Part shown: one piece after another, positions 44,773 to 54,199 of the stretch | Position numbering within the stretch: the stretch's first letter is position 1 | Layout of the letters: each line of letters starts with the position of its first letter | Assembly (NCBI GenBank): GCA_035606235.1 | Contig: DATNFU010000019.1 | Coordinates: 1 to 64,000, forward strand | Reading direction: 5' to 3' | DNA: 64,000 nt | From: 66-474 sp035606235 | GTDB taxonomy: Bacteria; Pseudomonadota; Gammaproteobacteria; Xanthomonadales; Rhodanobacteraceae | Made by a program: the position numbers and the translations under genes | Notes under the pieces: generated by a model | What the model was told of the DNA's origin: nothing | The model's input: only the letters and a program-made list of their open reading frames with translations | Database searches by the model: none

Positions 44773-46038
44773 TTAGAATGGCTCCGGCTCCACTCGCGCC
44801 GGAGGCCCGCGTGTCACCCACGCAGTCAGCGCCAGCGATGTCACGATCAGCGTCGCGGCCAGCACGAACGCCGCGCCGGGCAGGTGCTGCACCGGTGCGT
44901 GATCGGAAATGAACAGCGCGAAGATGTTGGCGAACAGTGCCGGCCCGAAGATGCCGGCCAGGCTCGCAAGGCTCGACAGCGCACCTTGCAGGCGACCCTG
45001 TTCGCCGGGATCGACCTGATGCGTGATCATCGATTGCGCGGGCGGCCCGGCCAGCCCGCCCAGGCACAACAGCGGAATGCCGGCCAGGAAGATCCATGCT
45101 TGCGGCGCCAGGCCGAAGCACGCGTAGCCGAGCACGCAGAACGCCAGGCCGATCAGGATCATTCGCCGCTCGCCCCAGCGCGGCATCATTTTGCGCACCA
45201 GCACGGCTTGCACCAGCCCGCTGCACAAGCCCACGAAACCGAGCGTGTAGCCGACGATCTGCGGCCCCCAGCCGTAGCGGTAATCGGTGTACAGCACGTA
45301 AGTGGAGTTCAGCGAGAATTGCGCCAGGTTGATCAGGAAAAACACCGCTGCCAATCCGAACACCTGCGGGTAGCGGCGCAGCAGCAGCAACGAGCCGAGC
45401 GGATTGGCGTGTCGCCAGTCGATGCGTGGCGAACGGCGCTCCTTCGGCAGTGACTCCGGCAGCACGAACAGGCCGTAGCAGAAATTCACCAGCGACAAGC
45501 CGGCCGCCACCCAGAATGGCAGCCGGATCCAGAAGTGGCCGAGAAACCCGCCCAGCGCCGGACCGATGATGAAGCCGATGCCGAAGGCGGCGCCGAGCAG
45601 GCCGAACGCGGCGGCGCGCTTGTCACGCGGCGTGATGTCGGCGATGTAGGCATTGGCGGTGGTGAAACTCGCCGCGCACACACCCGAGATCGCGCGGCCG
45701 ATGAACAGCAGCCACAGCACAGGCGCCAGCGCCATCACGATGAAATCCAGCCCCAGGCCCAGGCTTGAAATCAGGATGACCGTGCGCCGGCCGAAGCGAT
45801 CCGACAGCGCGCCCTGGATCGGCGAAAACACGAACTGCATCAGCATGAACAGCGCGCCGAATGCACTCGACCACACCGCGGCCTTGGCAATGCTGCCGCC
45901 GATCAGCTCCACGATCAGATGTGGCAGCACCGGAATGATGATGCCGAAGCCCAGCATGTCCATCGCCACGGTGACGAAGACAAACCTCACTGCGGCATTG
46001 CGGCGTGGGTGTTCGATCACCGGTTGGGGATCACTCAT
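44773..46038 (-). CDS. MFS drug:proton antiporter, TetA-like (DHA1)
   Basis: A 421-residue twelve-helix major facilitator. Motif A between helices 2 and 3 is GALSDRFGRRTVI, and the helix-1 region MDMLGFGIIIPVLPHLI and helix-5 GPALGGFLG segment (motif C-like) fit the tetracycline-exporter group. Many such chromosomal proteins are exporters of unknown or broad substrate and not tetracycline resistance determinants. ATG 46038 is preferred over a codon 33 bases upstream. The 249 bases upstream carry dispersed repeat A. Confidence 0.88.
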   Translation of the reverse strand: MSDPQPVIEHPRRNAAVRFVFVTVAMDMLGFGIIIPVLPHLIVELIGGSIAKAAVWSSAFGALFMLMQFVFSPIQGALSDRFGRRTVILISSLGLGLDFIVMALAPVLWLLFIGRAISGVCAASFTTANAYIADITPRDKRAAAFGLLGAAFGIGFIIGPALGGFLGHFWIRLPFWVAAGLSLVNFCYGLFVLPESLPKERRSPRIDWRHANPLGSLLLLRRYPQVFGLAAVFFLINLAQFSLNSTYVLYTDYRYGWGPQIVGYTLGFVGLCSGLVQAVLVRKMMPRWGERRMILIGLAFCVLGYACFGLAPQAWIFLAGIPLLCLGGLAGPPAQSMITHQVDPGEQGRLQGALSSLASLAGIFGPALFANIFALFISDHAPVQHLPGAAFVLAATLIVTSLALTAWVTRGPPARVEPEPF

Positions 46039-46071
46039 GCAGTAATCGGATACTTGAAGACCGGAATGCAA

Positions 46072-46190
46072 AGCGTCGCGAGCGAAGGCGACGTGCCGTC
46101 ATGAATCGGGTGTGTTCCCCGAGTGCAGGAAGCGGAGTGTACACGCCAGTACCTGAGCATTTCCTCGGCCCGCAAAGCACCACATCCATG
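46072..46190 (+). repeat. Dispersed repeat A, copy 2
   Basis: Reads GTCGCGAGCGAAGGCG, GAGTGCAGGAAGCGGAGTGT, ACACGCCAGTACCTGAG, then GGCCCGCAAAGCAC. The same ordered blocks are at 28771-28885 (minus strand). A core of GTGTAC...GTAC is common to both. It lies in the gap between the MFS and folE genes; no gene is seen there. Confidence 0.6.
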
Positions 46191-46287
46191 CGCCGGGCCG
46201 GTCGGGCGCCAGCACCGCCGGCGCGCACTGGAGTTGCCACATGGCCAAGAGTTCCGTGGCCGATCGCAGCGGCTCTGGAACCGCTCG

Positions 46288-46917
46288 CTAACGGCCGCCA
46301 TCAATATCAATGAATCTGAGGAACTCCGCACGCGTGCGCGCGTCTTCGCGGAAGGTGCCGAGCATCTGGCTGGTGATCAGCGACACGCCGCGCTTGTGCA
46401 CGCCGCGCGTGGTCATGCATTGATGGGTGGCGTCCACCACCACGCCGACACCGCGCGGCCCCAGAATATTGTTGATGCAGGTCGCGATCTGCGCGGTGAG
46501 CTTCTCCTGCACCTGGAAACGATGCGCGAATGCATCCACCACCCGCGCCAGTTTGGAAATCCCTACCACTTTGCCGTCCGGCAGATAACCGACGTGCGCG
46601 CGCCCGATGATCGGCGCCATGTGGTGTTCGCAGAAACTTTCGAACTGGATGTCGCGCAGCACGATCATCTCGTCGTAGCCGGCGACTTCCTCGAAGGTGC
46701 GGCGCAGGTATTCCTCCGGATCCTCGGTGTAGCCCGAGAACCATTCCTGATAGGCGTCCACCACCCGCTTGGGCGTGTCGCGCAGCCCTTCGCGCGTGGG
46801 CTCCTCGCCGGCCCAGCGCAGCAGCGTGCGCACCGCGGCTTCGGCCTGCTCGCGAGAAACTTCCGGCGAGGTGGGCCTGGTCGCGGTGCAGAGGGAAGGC
46901 TTGGGTTGCTCACTCAT
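46288..46917 (-). CDS. folE: GTP cyclohydrolase I
   Basis: A 209-residue enzyme that converts GTP to dihydroneopterin triphosphate, the first step of tetrahydrofolate biosynthesis and an entry to queuosine. The zinc ligands are seen in FCEHHMAPI and in HQCMTTRGV, and the active-site segment GRAHVGYLPDGKVVGISKL is intact. Length is normal for the bacterial type IA enzyme. ATG 46917 is preferred over a codon 18 bases upstream. QueF at 23461 uses a pathway that also starts with this reaction. Confidence 0.95.
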   Translation of the reverse strand: MSEQPKPSLCTATRPTSPEVSREQAEAAVRTLLRWAGEEPTREGLRDTPKRVVDAYQEWFSGYTEDPEEYLRRTFEEVAGYDEMIVLRDIQFESFCEHHMAPIIGRAHVGYLPDGKVVGISKLARVVDAFAHRFQVQEKLTAQIATCINNILGPRGVGVVVDATHQCMTTRGVHKRGVSLITSQMLGTFREDARTRAEFLRFIDIDGGR

Positions 46918-47078
46918 GATCCGTTCGCTCCACACACGGGAAGGCTAGTTTAGCGTGCGGTTTTGCGTGGCGTCCGGCCGCTGGCCGTCGGCATTCGGAG
47001 TTGTCGCGGCACACCAGCCGCACACAGACGCGTTACCGCCAGGCCGCTTGCGCGGCAACGCGCGTGCAGACGAAGGTT

Positions 47079-48518
47079 TCATGTCTCGGTTGTGCTGATC
47101 GCAACGCGCTCGCCGGGATCATCCGGAGGCACCTGCTCGAGCAAGCTGTCGAGCGCCAGCCCGGGTTGGCTCGCGGCCGCCGATTCTTCTTCCAGTTCGT
47201 CGCGTACACCGGCCGGCATGGCTTTTTGCGTTTTCACGCCCAGCGCCCGCAACCGCTCCGCGCGCTTCAGCACGCTGCGGCCGGAATCGGACAGCCGGAC
47301 GCGCGCTTCCTTGTAGGCGTCGGTGGCGGCGCCGAGCTTGTCGCCGATTTCCTGCATGGATTCGGCGAACAACACCGCCGATTCGTACAGCAGCCCGCCC
47401 AGCTTGGCGATCTCCTCGCGATTGCGCGAGGTGCGATCCACCCGCCAGATGTAATCGATGGTGCGCAACACGGTGTAGAGGGTGTTGGGCGACACCAGCG
47501 AGATGCGCTTGGCGACCGCGTGGTCGGCCAGTTCCGGCGCGGCCTGCAACGCCAGCATCAGAGCCGGTTCGATCGGCACGAACATCAGCACGAAGTCGAG
47601 GGTCTTCGCCCCGTACAACTTGGCGTAATCCTTCTTCGACAACTCGTTGATGCGCGCCTGCACGGCGGCGACATGCGCGCGCAACGCGGCGGCGCGCGAT
47701 TCGTCGTCTTCGGCGGCGACATGGCGCTCGTAGGCGACCAGCGACAGTTTCGAATCGATGATGACAAACCGATCCTGCGGCAGGTTGACGATCACATCCG
47801 GTTGCAGGCGCGCGCCCTCTTCATCGCGCAGCGATTGCTGCACGATGAATTCGTGGCCCTCGCGCAAGCCGGACGCCTCCAGCACGCGCGCGAGCACGGC
47901 CTCGCCCCAGTTGCCGCGTACCTTGGCCTGCCCGCGCAAGGCCTCGGTCAGCGATTGCGCCTGCGCACCAAGCATCTGGTTCAAGCCGGTGAGCTGCCTG
48001 ATTTCCTCCTTGAGGCTTGAGCGCTCGCGGATATCGGTCTTGTGGTTATCCTCGACCACCGCCTTGAACGCATTCAATTGCGTGTTGAACGGGGTCAGCA
48101 CCGCGTTCAAGGTCTTTTCGGTTTGCGCGTCGAGATGTTTCGCCTTGGCTTCAAGGATTGCGTTGGCCACGTTCTGGAATTCCGTAGTCATCGCGTCCTT
48201 GGTGGATTTGAGCAACGCGCGCACCTCTTCCTCGCGCTGTCTGGCGACTTCGACATCCTTTTGCAGCAATGCGCCGGCCTGGTGCTGCTCCGCGAGTTGA
48301 GCGGTGATTGTCTGCAAACGCGCATTCGTCTCGATAAGCGCGGACTCCGCCCCGCGCAGCCGCACCAGCGCTTCATCGCGCGATGCGGTTGCGGCTTGCG
48401 CACGCTCGGCCGCGATGCGCGCGTCGGCATTGCCGCGCGAACAGCGCACCGCAAGCCAGAGTGCCGCGCACAGGCTTGCGATCAGCAGCGCGAGCAACAC
48501 GAAATCAACAAGGGTCAT
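47079..48518 (-). CDS. rmuC: DNA recombination protein RmuC-like
   Basis: A 479-residue RmuC-family protein. An N-terminal helix (about 4-22) anchors it, followed by a long coiled coil (about 35-150, ERAQAATASRDEALVRLRGA) and the RmuC domain with LREGHEFIVQQSLRDEEG, RLQPDVIVNLP, FVIIDSKLSLVAYERH, LDFVLMFVPIEPAL and TLYTVLRTIDYIWR. The domain is a PD-(D/E)XK-like nuclease fold; the protein limits certain inversions in Escherichia coli. ATG 48518 is the natural start. No operon partner. Confidence 0.92.
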   Translation of the reverse strand: MTLVDFVLLALLIASLCAALWLAVRCSRGNADARIAAERAQAATASRDEALVRLRGAESALIETNARLQTITAQLAEQHQAGALLQKDVEVARQREEEVRALLKSTKDAMTTEFQNVANAILEAKAKHLDAQTEKTLNAVLTPFNTQLNAFKAVVEDNHKTDIRERSSLKEEIRQLTGLNQMLGAQAQSLTEALRGQAKVRGNWGEAVLARVLEASGLREGHEFIVQQSLRDEEGARLQPDVIVNLPQDRFVIIDSKLSLVAYERHVAAEDDESRAAALRAHVAAVQARINELSKKDYAKLYGAKTLDFVLMFVPIEPALMLALQAAPELADHAVAKRISLVSPNTLYTVLRTIDYIWRVDRTSRNREEIAKLGGLLYESAVLFAESMQEIGDKLGAATDAYKEARVRLSDSGRSVLKRAERLRALGVKTQKAMPAGVRDELEEESAAASQPGLALDSLLEQVPPDDPGERVAISTTET

Positions 48519-48578
48519 GGAGCGTTCCGTTCATAACGGGAGCAAGTGTACGCCGCCGCGTCTCAGGAATTGAGCGGA

Positions 48579-49526
48579 TCACTCCAGCGCTTCCGCCGCT
48601 TCGTGCAGATCGGCTACATGCTGCTCCCACCAGCGCGGCTCGGCCGCGAACGGGAACGCCAGCGGAAACGCCGGATCGTCCCAGCGCGCGGCGATCCAGC
48701 CGGCCCAATGCACCTGCCGCATCGCGCGCAGCGCCGGAATCAGTGCGCGTTCGCGCGGATCGAAATCGCGGAATTGCGCATAGCCTTCCAGCAGCGCATC
48801 CAGGGCTGCATCGTCATTGGCGAGCATCCACAGGTCCTGCACCGCCGGGCCAGTCCGCGCGTCATCCAGATCCACAAAGTGCGGTCCGGCGTCGGTCCAC
48901 AGCAGATTTCCCGGGTGGCAATCGCCGTGCAGGCGGATGCGCGTGACCGCGCCGATCGAGTCGAAGCGCATTGCGATCGCGCTGCCCGCGCGTGCAATGG
49001 CTTGCCGGTATTTCTCCTGTTGCCGCGCCGGCAACAACGGCGAGGCGAGCACCGCGCGCGCCGGCGCGTCGATGAATGTGTCGCGATCGATGGCGCCGCG
49101 ATGCGAGAACGTGTCGCGCGCGCCGATGCCGTGCATGCGCGCGATCAATCTGCCGACCCACTCCAGGTGCTCGCGGGTTTCCAGCTCCGGCGCACGGCCG
49201 CCGCGGCGCGGATACACCGCGTAGCGGAAGCCGCCGTGGCGCAACAGCGTTTCGCCCTCGAACGCCAGCGGCGCGACCATCGGCAATTCGGCGCTGGACA
49301 GCTCCCGTGCGAAGGCATGTTCCTCGCCGATTGCCACATCGCTCCAGCGTTGCGGGCGGTAGAACTTGGCGACAATGAAGGTGCCACCATCCAGGCCGAT
49401 CTGGTAGACGCGATTTTCGTAACTGTTCAACGCCAGCAGCCGGCCGTCCGGATGCAGGCCGCAGGCGGCGATCGCGTCCAGTGCCGTATCCGGCGACAGC
49501 GCCGCATAAGGTGCGGCTTTGCTCAT
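48579..49526 (-). CDS. srkA: Stress-response Ser/Thr kinase SrkA-like (YihE)
   Basis: A 315-residue aminoglycoside-phosphotransferase-fold kinase of the SrkA/YihE group, which counters stress-induced cell death in Escherichia coli. Motifs: the nucleotide-binding NSYENRVYQIGLDGG, invariant lysine in IVAKFYRP, the catalytic loop RLHGDCHPGNLLW and metal-binding DLDDARTGPAVQDLW. ATG 49526 overlaps the thioesterase stop by four bases (ATGA), so they are one unit. Family members pass phosphate to proteins whose identity is still debated. Confidence 0.9.
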   Translation of the reverse strand: MSKAAPYAALSPDTALDAIAACGLHPDGRLLALNSYENRVYQIGLDGGTFIVAKFYRPQRWSDVAIGEEHAFARELSSAELPMVAPLAFEGETLLRHGGFRYAVYPRRGGRAPELETREHLEWVGRLIARMHGIGARDTFSHRGAIDRDTFIDAPARAVLASPLLPARQQEKYRQAIARAGSAIAMRFDSIGAVTRIRLHGDCHPGNLLWTDAGPHFVDLDDARTGPAVQDLWMLANDDAALDALLEGYAQFRDFDPRERALIPALRAMRQVHWAGWIAARWDDPAFPLAFPFAAEPRWWEQHVADLHEAAEALE

Positions 49527-49972
49527 GTACCCGGGTTGCGCGCCGCGATCGCCCGCTGCGGCACCACGGCCATGGTCAGGCGCGCGATGCAGGTGAGTTC
49601 GCCGCCCGCATTTTCGATCCGGATTTCCCACACCTGCGTGTTGCGGCCGATATGCAGCGGGCGCGCGGTGCCGGTGACCATGCCCTCGCGCACCGCACGA
49701 ATGTGATTGGCATTGATCTCCAGACCAACGCAGGCCATGCCTTCCTCGCAGCACAGCATGGCCGCGGTGCTGCCGAGTGTTTCGGCCAGCGCCACCGACG
49801 CGCCGCCGTGCAGGATTCCGTAAGGTTGGCGCGTGCGTGAATCCACCGGCATCGTGCCGCGCAGGAAATCGCCGCCGATCGTGGTAATGCGAATATCGAT
49901 CGCGCGCATCAGGGTGTTCTCGCTCCAGCGATTGATGGTGGCGAGATCGATTTCCTGTTTCCAGATGGACAT
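49523..49972 (-). CDS. PaaI/YdiI-family hotdog thioesterase
   Basis: A 149-residue hotdog-fold acyl-CoA thioesterase. The family elements are RTRQPYGILHGGASVALAETLGS with the active-site region HGG and a conserved glutamate, and GLEINANHIRAVREG. It most resembles YdiI/EntH-type enzymes acting on aromatic or menaquinone-pathway CoA esters; the actual substrate is unknown. ATG 49972 gives the normal N-terminus. It lies upstream of and overlaps the SrkA gene by four bases. Confidence 0.9.
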   Translation of the reverse strand: MSIWKQEIDLATINRWSENTLMRAIDIRITTIGGDFLRGTMPVDSRTRQPYGILHGGASVALAETLGSTAAMLCCEEGMACVGLEINANHIRAVREGMVTGTARPLHIGRNTQVWEIRIENAGGELTCIARLTMAVVPQRAIAARNPGT

Positions 49973-50157
49973 AGAAGCCCTGGGTAAGTCGCGATCAGCT
50001 GATTGCAGGATCAAAATGCAGTCATCCACCGCTGCACTTGCACATGCACCCTGGATGAGTCGCAATCATCCATGATCGCATGAGCAAGAAGCGCATCCGC
50101 GCTCGCACCTTCTGAAAAGCCCCTCGAATTGTGCCGCGTTTCGGCGACAATGCCGAT

Positions 50158-51210
50158 ATGTCACACATTGTCACCTTGGCTGCCAGCGGCAAGCGCTTCG
50201 AAGTGCGCGAGCACGAAACCGTGCTGGAGGCCGCGCAGCGCGCGGGCCTGGCGCTGTCGTACTCGTGCCTCGCGGGCGTGTGTGGTAGTTGCAAGGCGAC
50301 GCTGATTTCAGGCGAGTGTGTCTATCCGCGCAATCCGCCAGCGGCCCTGAGCGCGGCCGAACGCGCGCGCGATGCGGTGCTGCTGTGCCAGGCCGTGCCG
50401 ACAACCGACCTTGTGATCGCCGCCCGCGAAGTGGCATCGGTGGAAGATCTGCCACGCCGCATCGTGGTCGCGCGGATCATCGAAAAAGACCTGCTGGCGA
50501 GCGACATGGCACGGCTGCGGCTGGAATCCTCGCCACGCCTGCGCTGGCTGCCGGGGCAGTATGTGGATGTGTTGCTGGAAGACGGCAAGCGCCGCGCGTT
50601 CTCGATCGCGCTGGCGCCGCATCTCGGGCCCCAGATCGAGTTGCACGTGCGTCACGTTGCCGGCGGCGGCTTCACCTCGTTCGTGTTCGATGAGCTGAAA
50701 ACAGGCGACACGTTGCGCATCGAAGGGCCGCTCGGCACCTTCGTGCCGCGCGAGGATTCCGAGCGGCCGATGATCCTGATGGCCGGTGGTGCCGGCTTCG
50801 CGCCGATCAAGGCGCTGATCGAACACTTTCTGCACCTGGGCTCGCGCCGGGCCATCCATCTGTACTGGGGGGCGCGCAGCGCCGCGGATTTGTATCTGCG
50901 CGAACTGCCGTCGCAGTGGGCGCGCGCCGCGGAGCGCTTCGAATGGCAGCCGGTGCTGTCCGATTCGCATGCGGCAAGCCAGGCGGGATTGCGCGCGGGC
51001 CTGGTGCACGAAGCGGTGCTGGAAGATCATCCGGATCTTGCGGCGTTCGACGTTTACATGAGTGGTCCGCCTGCAATGATCGACGCCGGGCGTCGTGCAT
51101 TCGTGGATGCCGGTTTGCCGGAGGACCGGTTGTATTATGATTCATTCGACTATGCCCCCGATGTGCTGGCGCAGATCCTGACCAATCGTGCCGGCATCCA
51201 TGGCCTATGA
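50158..51210 (+). CDS. 2Fe-2S ferredoxin-fused FAD/NAD(P) oxidoreductase (AscD/CdP-glucoseen reductase type)
   Basis: A 350-residue three-domain flavoreductase. The N-terminal ferredoxin domain binds 2Fe-2S through SCLAGVCGSC and a later Cys in GEC/LLCQ; a FAD-binding domain follows (RAFSIALA, GQYVDVLLED) and the NAD(P)-binding domain (MAGGAGFAPIKALIEH). It resembles the reductases of oxygenases and of CDP-6-deoxy-glucoseen pathways; the electron acceptor is unknown. GACAAT ends six bases before ATG 50158 with no Shine-Dalgarno, so it may be leaderless. Overlaps the next gene (ATGA). Confidence 0.9.
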   Translation: MSHIVTLAASGKRFEVREHETVLEAAQRAGLALSYSCLAGVCGSCKATLISGECVYPRNPPAALSAAERARDAVLLCQAVPTTDLVIAAREVASVEDLPRRIVVARIIEKDLLASDMARLRLESSPRLRWLPGQYVDVLLEDGKRRAFSIALAPHLGPQIELHVRHVAGGGFTSFVFDELKTGDTLRIEGPLGTFVPREDSERPMILMAGGAGFAPIKALIEHFLHLGSRRAIHLYWGARSAADLYLRELPSQWARAAERFEWQPVLSDSHAASQAGLRAGLVHEAVLEDHPDLAAFDVYMSGPPAMIDAGRRAFVDAGLPEDRLYYDSFDYAPDVLAQILTNRAGIHGL

Positions 51211-51782
51211 AGCGCGTGTTGCCGATGCTGTTCGCCCTGCCGCTGCTGCTGGCATGGGCACACCCGGCCTGGGCCTTGCGTTGCGGCACCCGCCTGGTCG
51301 AGCAGGGCGACCAGGATTTCCAGGTGCGCGAGCGTTGCGGCGATCCTTTCTTCGTGGACAGCTACGCGACCTTTGCCCGCAATGGCACCGGCGCACCCAT
51401 CGAGACCGGTGTCGAAACGGTGTACGACGCGTGGTACTACAACTTCGGCCCGCAGCAGTTGATGGTGCGGTTGCTGTTCGCCAACGGCGAGTTGGTGCGC
51501 GAGCAGACGCTGGGTTACGGATTCAACGGCAGCGGCGGCCCCTGCAATCTCGACATCATCACCGATGGCATGAGCAGCGGTGAACTCTATGCGCGCTGCG
51601 GTGCGCCGGCGGAGCGCCGCCAGATTTATGGCGATGCCTTGTTGCGCGACGGCTTCCATGGTGCGCGCCTGCTGGTTCCGCGGATCCACGAGGAATGGTT
51701 TTATCCGGCCCGGGGTGGCGATCGTGCGCGCGAGGTGCTGCTGTTGAACGGCCGCGTCGAGGACGTAAAGGTCGTGGATTGA
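51207..51782 (+). CDS. DUF2845 periplasmic protein
   Basis: A 191-residue exported protein of the DUF2845 family. The signal peptide ends near AWALRC, and the mature protein has two repeats of the family unit, each with a cysteine-containing G-x-(C/R)-G turn (ALRCGTRLVEQGD, RERCGDPFF; ELYARCGAPAERRQ). It lacks known catalytic residues. Linked by a four-base overlap to the flavoreductase gene upstream, so likely co-transcribed; function is unknown. Confidence 0.85.
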   Translation: MKRVLPMLFALPLLLAWAHPAWALRCGTRLVEQGDQDFQVRERCGDPFFVDSYATFARNGTGAPIETGVETVYDAWYYNFGPQQLMVRLLFANGELVREQTLGYGFNGSGGPCNLDIITDGMSSGELYARCGAPAERRQIYGDALLRDGFHGARLLVPRIHEEWFYPARGGDRAREVLLLNGRVEDVKVVD

Positions 51783-51821
51783 GCGGTTCTCAATGCGCTG
51801 CAGGCGCAACCGCGGCGAATC

Positions 51822-53093
51822 TCAGCGCGCGGGACGCGCGGGTTCGTCGGGCAATCGCGGTACACCATGCTGGTCGCGTTCCTCGACCGCGACCACACCG
51901 GTGTCGAATGCCGCATCGCGTGCAAGTGTGACCGGTTCGCCACGCGCCGCACGCAGCGCATTCGCGTAGCAGCGCATCGCCTGGGGCTGATCGCCGAGTG
52001 TTGCATGCGTTTCGCCCAGCGCCTCCCAGCCATCCGCCGCTTCCGGTCGCAAGGCCACTGCGCGTCGCAGGTAGTCGCGCGCGCGCTGCGGTTGCCGCAC
52101 GTGCAGGCAGAGCCGCCCAAGCGCGATCAGCAGTGCGGCATCATTCGGGTGGGTGGTCAGCCACGCTTCCGCCACCCGCAATCGCGCGGGTGCATCGTCG
52201 TCGCCCGCGAGTTCGCCATAGGCGGCAACCAGATCAGGCGACCACTCGCGGCGCAGCGCGGTTTCAATTTCATCCATCGCGGCCAGCGGCGCGCCCAGTT
52301 GCGCCGAGCGCCGCGCGAACGCCGCGATCACTTCCGGCGGGGCGCGTTGTGCGCGCGACATGCCGTTCCAGAGCGCGTGCAGGGATTGGACATCCCGCGC
52401 CGACCACAGCGAGGCGGCCAGCACGCGCGTCTCCAGTGCAGCGTAACCGCGCGTGCCCAGCGCGTTGCTCTTGCGCAGCGGCTCCAGTGCCGCGCGCGCA
52501 CGTTGTGATTGCCCGGCGGCGAGCGCGGATAACGCGAGTTCGTGCCAACCCGAAGGTGGCAGGTGATTGGCATCGGCTTCCGGCAACAGCAAGGCCAGCG
52601 CTTCGTCGTAGCGACCCTCGCGGCGCAGGATGCGCGCGCGCAGCATGCGCGCGGCCTGCGGTGTGTACTGGCCGGCTTCGTCCAGCATTTCCAGCGCACG
52701 CGCGGGTTCACCACGTCGATGCGCGGCTTCCGCCGCGGCCAGCAGCGCCGGTGCGCGCAGCGGCGCGTGTTGCGAGGCGCGCTCCAGTGCCCGGCCGGCT
52801 TCGGCGTGACGGCCTTCGGCCAGCGCGATCAGGCCGTCGGATAGCCGCTTGCGACTGACGCGGCGATGCCGGCGCGACAATGCCCCGAATGGCCAGCGCA
52901 GCAACCACCACGCGAGTGCCGCCGCGATCCACGCCGCGATCAGCAGCAGCACCGCACCGATCACCGTGGCCTCGATGCGCCAGCCGCGGATGCGGATGAG
53001 CACATAACCCGGATCGGCGGCCAGCCAGTTCCATGCGATCGCGCCGAGCACGGCGACCGCGATCAGCAGCAACAGCCAGCGCCAGGGCTTCAT
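51822..53093 (-). CDS. hemY: HemY-like TPR membrane protein
   Basis: A 423-residue HemY-family protein (not the protoporphyrinogen oxidase of the same name). Two N-terminal helices (about residues 5-24 and 42-66) contain the family AADPGYVLIRIRGWRIEAT. The rest is a series of helical TPR-like repeats (RGEPARALEMLDEAGQYTPQ, LGDQPQAMRCYANALR). It is encoded after hemD and hemX, the usual order, and is thought to help tetrapyrrole enzymes at the membrane. ATG 53093 overlaps the hemX stop by four bases. Confidence 0.92.
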   Translation of the reverse strand: MKPWRWLLLLIAVAVLGAIAWNWLAADPGYVLIRIRGWRIEATVIGAVLLLIAAWIAAALAWWLLRWPFGALSRRHRRVSRKRLSDGLIALAEGRHAEAGRALERASQHAPLRAPALLAAAEAAHRRGEPARALEMLDEAGQYTPQAARMLRARILRREGRYDEALALLLPEADANHLPPSGWHELALSALAAGQSQRARAALEPLRKSNALGTRGYAALETRVLAASLWSARDVQSLHALWNGMSRAQRAPPEVIAAFARRSAQLGAPLAAMDEIETALRREWSPDLVAAYGELAGDDDAPARLRVAEAWLTTHPNDAALLIALGRLCLHVRQPQRARDYLRRAVALRPEAADGWEALGETHATLGDQPQAMRCYANALRAARGEPVTLARDAAFDTGVVAVEERDQHGVPRLPDEPARPAR

Positions 53094-54151
53094 CGGCGCG
53101 AGCCGCCGCCGGGCGCCGTCGGCGGCGCGATCGAGCGCAGCGCATGCGTCGCGCGCAGGTCGCGCAGTGTCGCCAGCGCCCCGCCGAGTTGCGGTGCCGG
53201 CTGCGGTGGTGGCGTGGACAACAGCTCGCGCAGACTTGCGCGGGCCCAGCGCACATCGGGCGAGTCGGCATCGAACGACGCGGCCAGGAGCGCGTCGCTG
53301 CGCTGCAAGGCCGCGCGATAACCTGCTTCATCGAAGGCGAGCAACGCGGCTTGCGCCTGGGCCAGATCCAGTGCCGCGAGCTCGTGCGCGAAACGTGCAT
53401 CCACGGCCGGCAGCGATGCGCTGCCGTCGCGCTCGATACGCAGCACACCGCTGAAGGCGTGCCACAGACGCGACCATGTGCCGTCGGCCTTGCCCACCGG
53501 CGCGGCCTGCCCGTCGGCACGCAACGGCAGTGATGGAATCCGCGTGCGCAAGGCATTCAACACGTCGCTCGCGTGTTGCCGTGACGGCGGTGCATCGGCA
53601 GACAGCATGGCGCGTTCGGTCGCTACGCTCGCGCGCGCCGGGACAAAGGCGGGATCTTGCACCTGGGCCAGCGCTTGTTCGGCCAATGTGTAGGCCCGCA
53701 GGCCACCGGCGACGTCGTGGAACAATTCCACGCGCTGCGCGCCTGCGCGCAGCAGGAATTCGGCATCATCCAGCAGCAACGCGTCATGTCCGCGCAGTTG
53801 CTGGTCGGACAACGCGCCCAGCGCAGCTTCCAGATTGCTTGTGCGCTGGTCGAGCGCTTGCACGGTGTCATGTCCCGCGCGCAGATCGCTTTCGATGGCC
53901 GCGAGGCGACGATCCAGCGCCTGCTGCTGCGAGGTGTCGCTGGCCACGCTGCGTTCGATCGCGGCGATGTGCGACTCGACTTGGGTGACGCGCGTGGCGC
54001 CGGATTCGCCGGCGCGTTGCAAGCGCTGGGCCTGCCACGCGGCCCACGCGGCGAGGCCCAGCGCGAGCAGCGCCAGCAGCAGCGCCACACCGGCCAGGCC
54101 GATGCGCGTGTTGCGCCGTTGCGGCGTGGTGGCGGGAGGATCGTTGTTCAT
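53090..54151 (-). CDS. hemX: HemX-family protein (uroporphyrinogen-III C-methyltransferase-like)
   Basis: A 353-residue protein of the HemX family. One helix (about residues 17-37, VALLLALLALGLAAW) follows a short cytoplasmic start, then a coiled-coil periplasmic part with VESHIAAIERSVASDTSQQQ and QLRGHDALLLDDAEFLLRAGAQRVEL, typical of HemX. It has no methyltransferase motifs, so the common database name is misleading. It is believed to work with HemY and HemD. A TAGCAT seven bases before ATG 54151 might be a second promoter. Confidence 0.92.
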   Translation of the reverse strand: MNNDPPATTPQRRNTRIGLAGVALLLALLALGLAAWAAWQAQRLQRAGESGATRVTQVESHIAAIERSVASDTSQQQALDRRLAAIESDLRAGHDTVQALDQRTSNLEAALGALSDQQLRGHDALLLDDAEFLLRAGAQRVELFHDVAGGLRAYTLAEQALAQVQDPAFVPARASVATERAMLSADAPPSRQHASDVLNALRTRIPSLPLRADGQAAPVGKADGTWSRLWHAFSGVLRIERDGSASLPAVDARFAHELAALDLAQAQAALLAFDEAGYRAALQRSDALLAASFDADSPDVRWARASLRELLSTPPPQPAPQLGGALATLRDLRATHALRSIAPPTAPGGGSRR

Positions 54152-54199
54152 GATCGCAATGCTAACGGGTGCATGTCACGGCGCAAGCATCGCCGCGCT

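Noticed and set aside
53090..54151. Calling HemX a uroporphyrinogen-III methyltransferase by its usual database name
   Set aside because: The protein has no SAM-binding motif and is a membrane-anchored coiled-coil protein.
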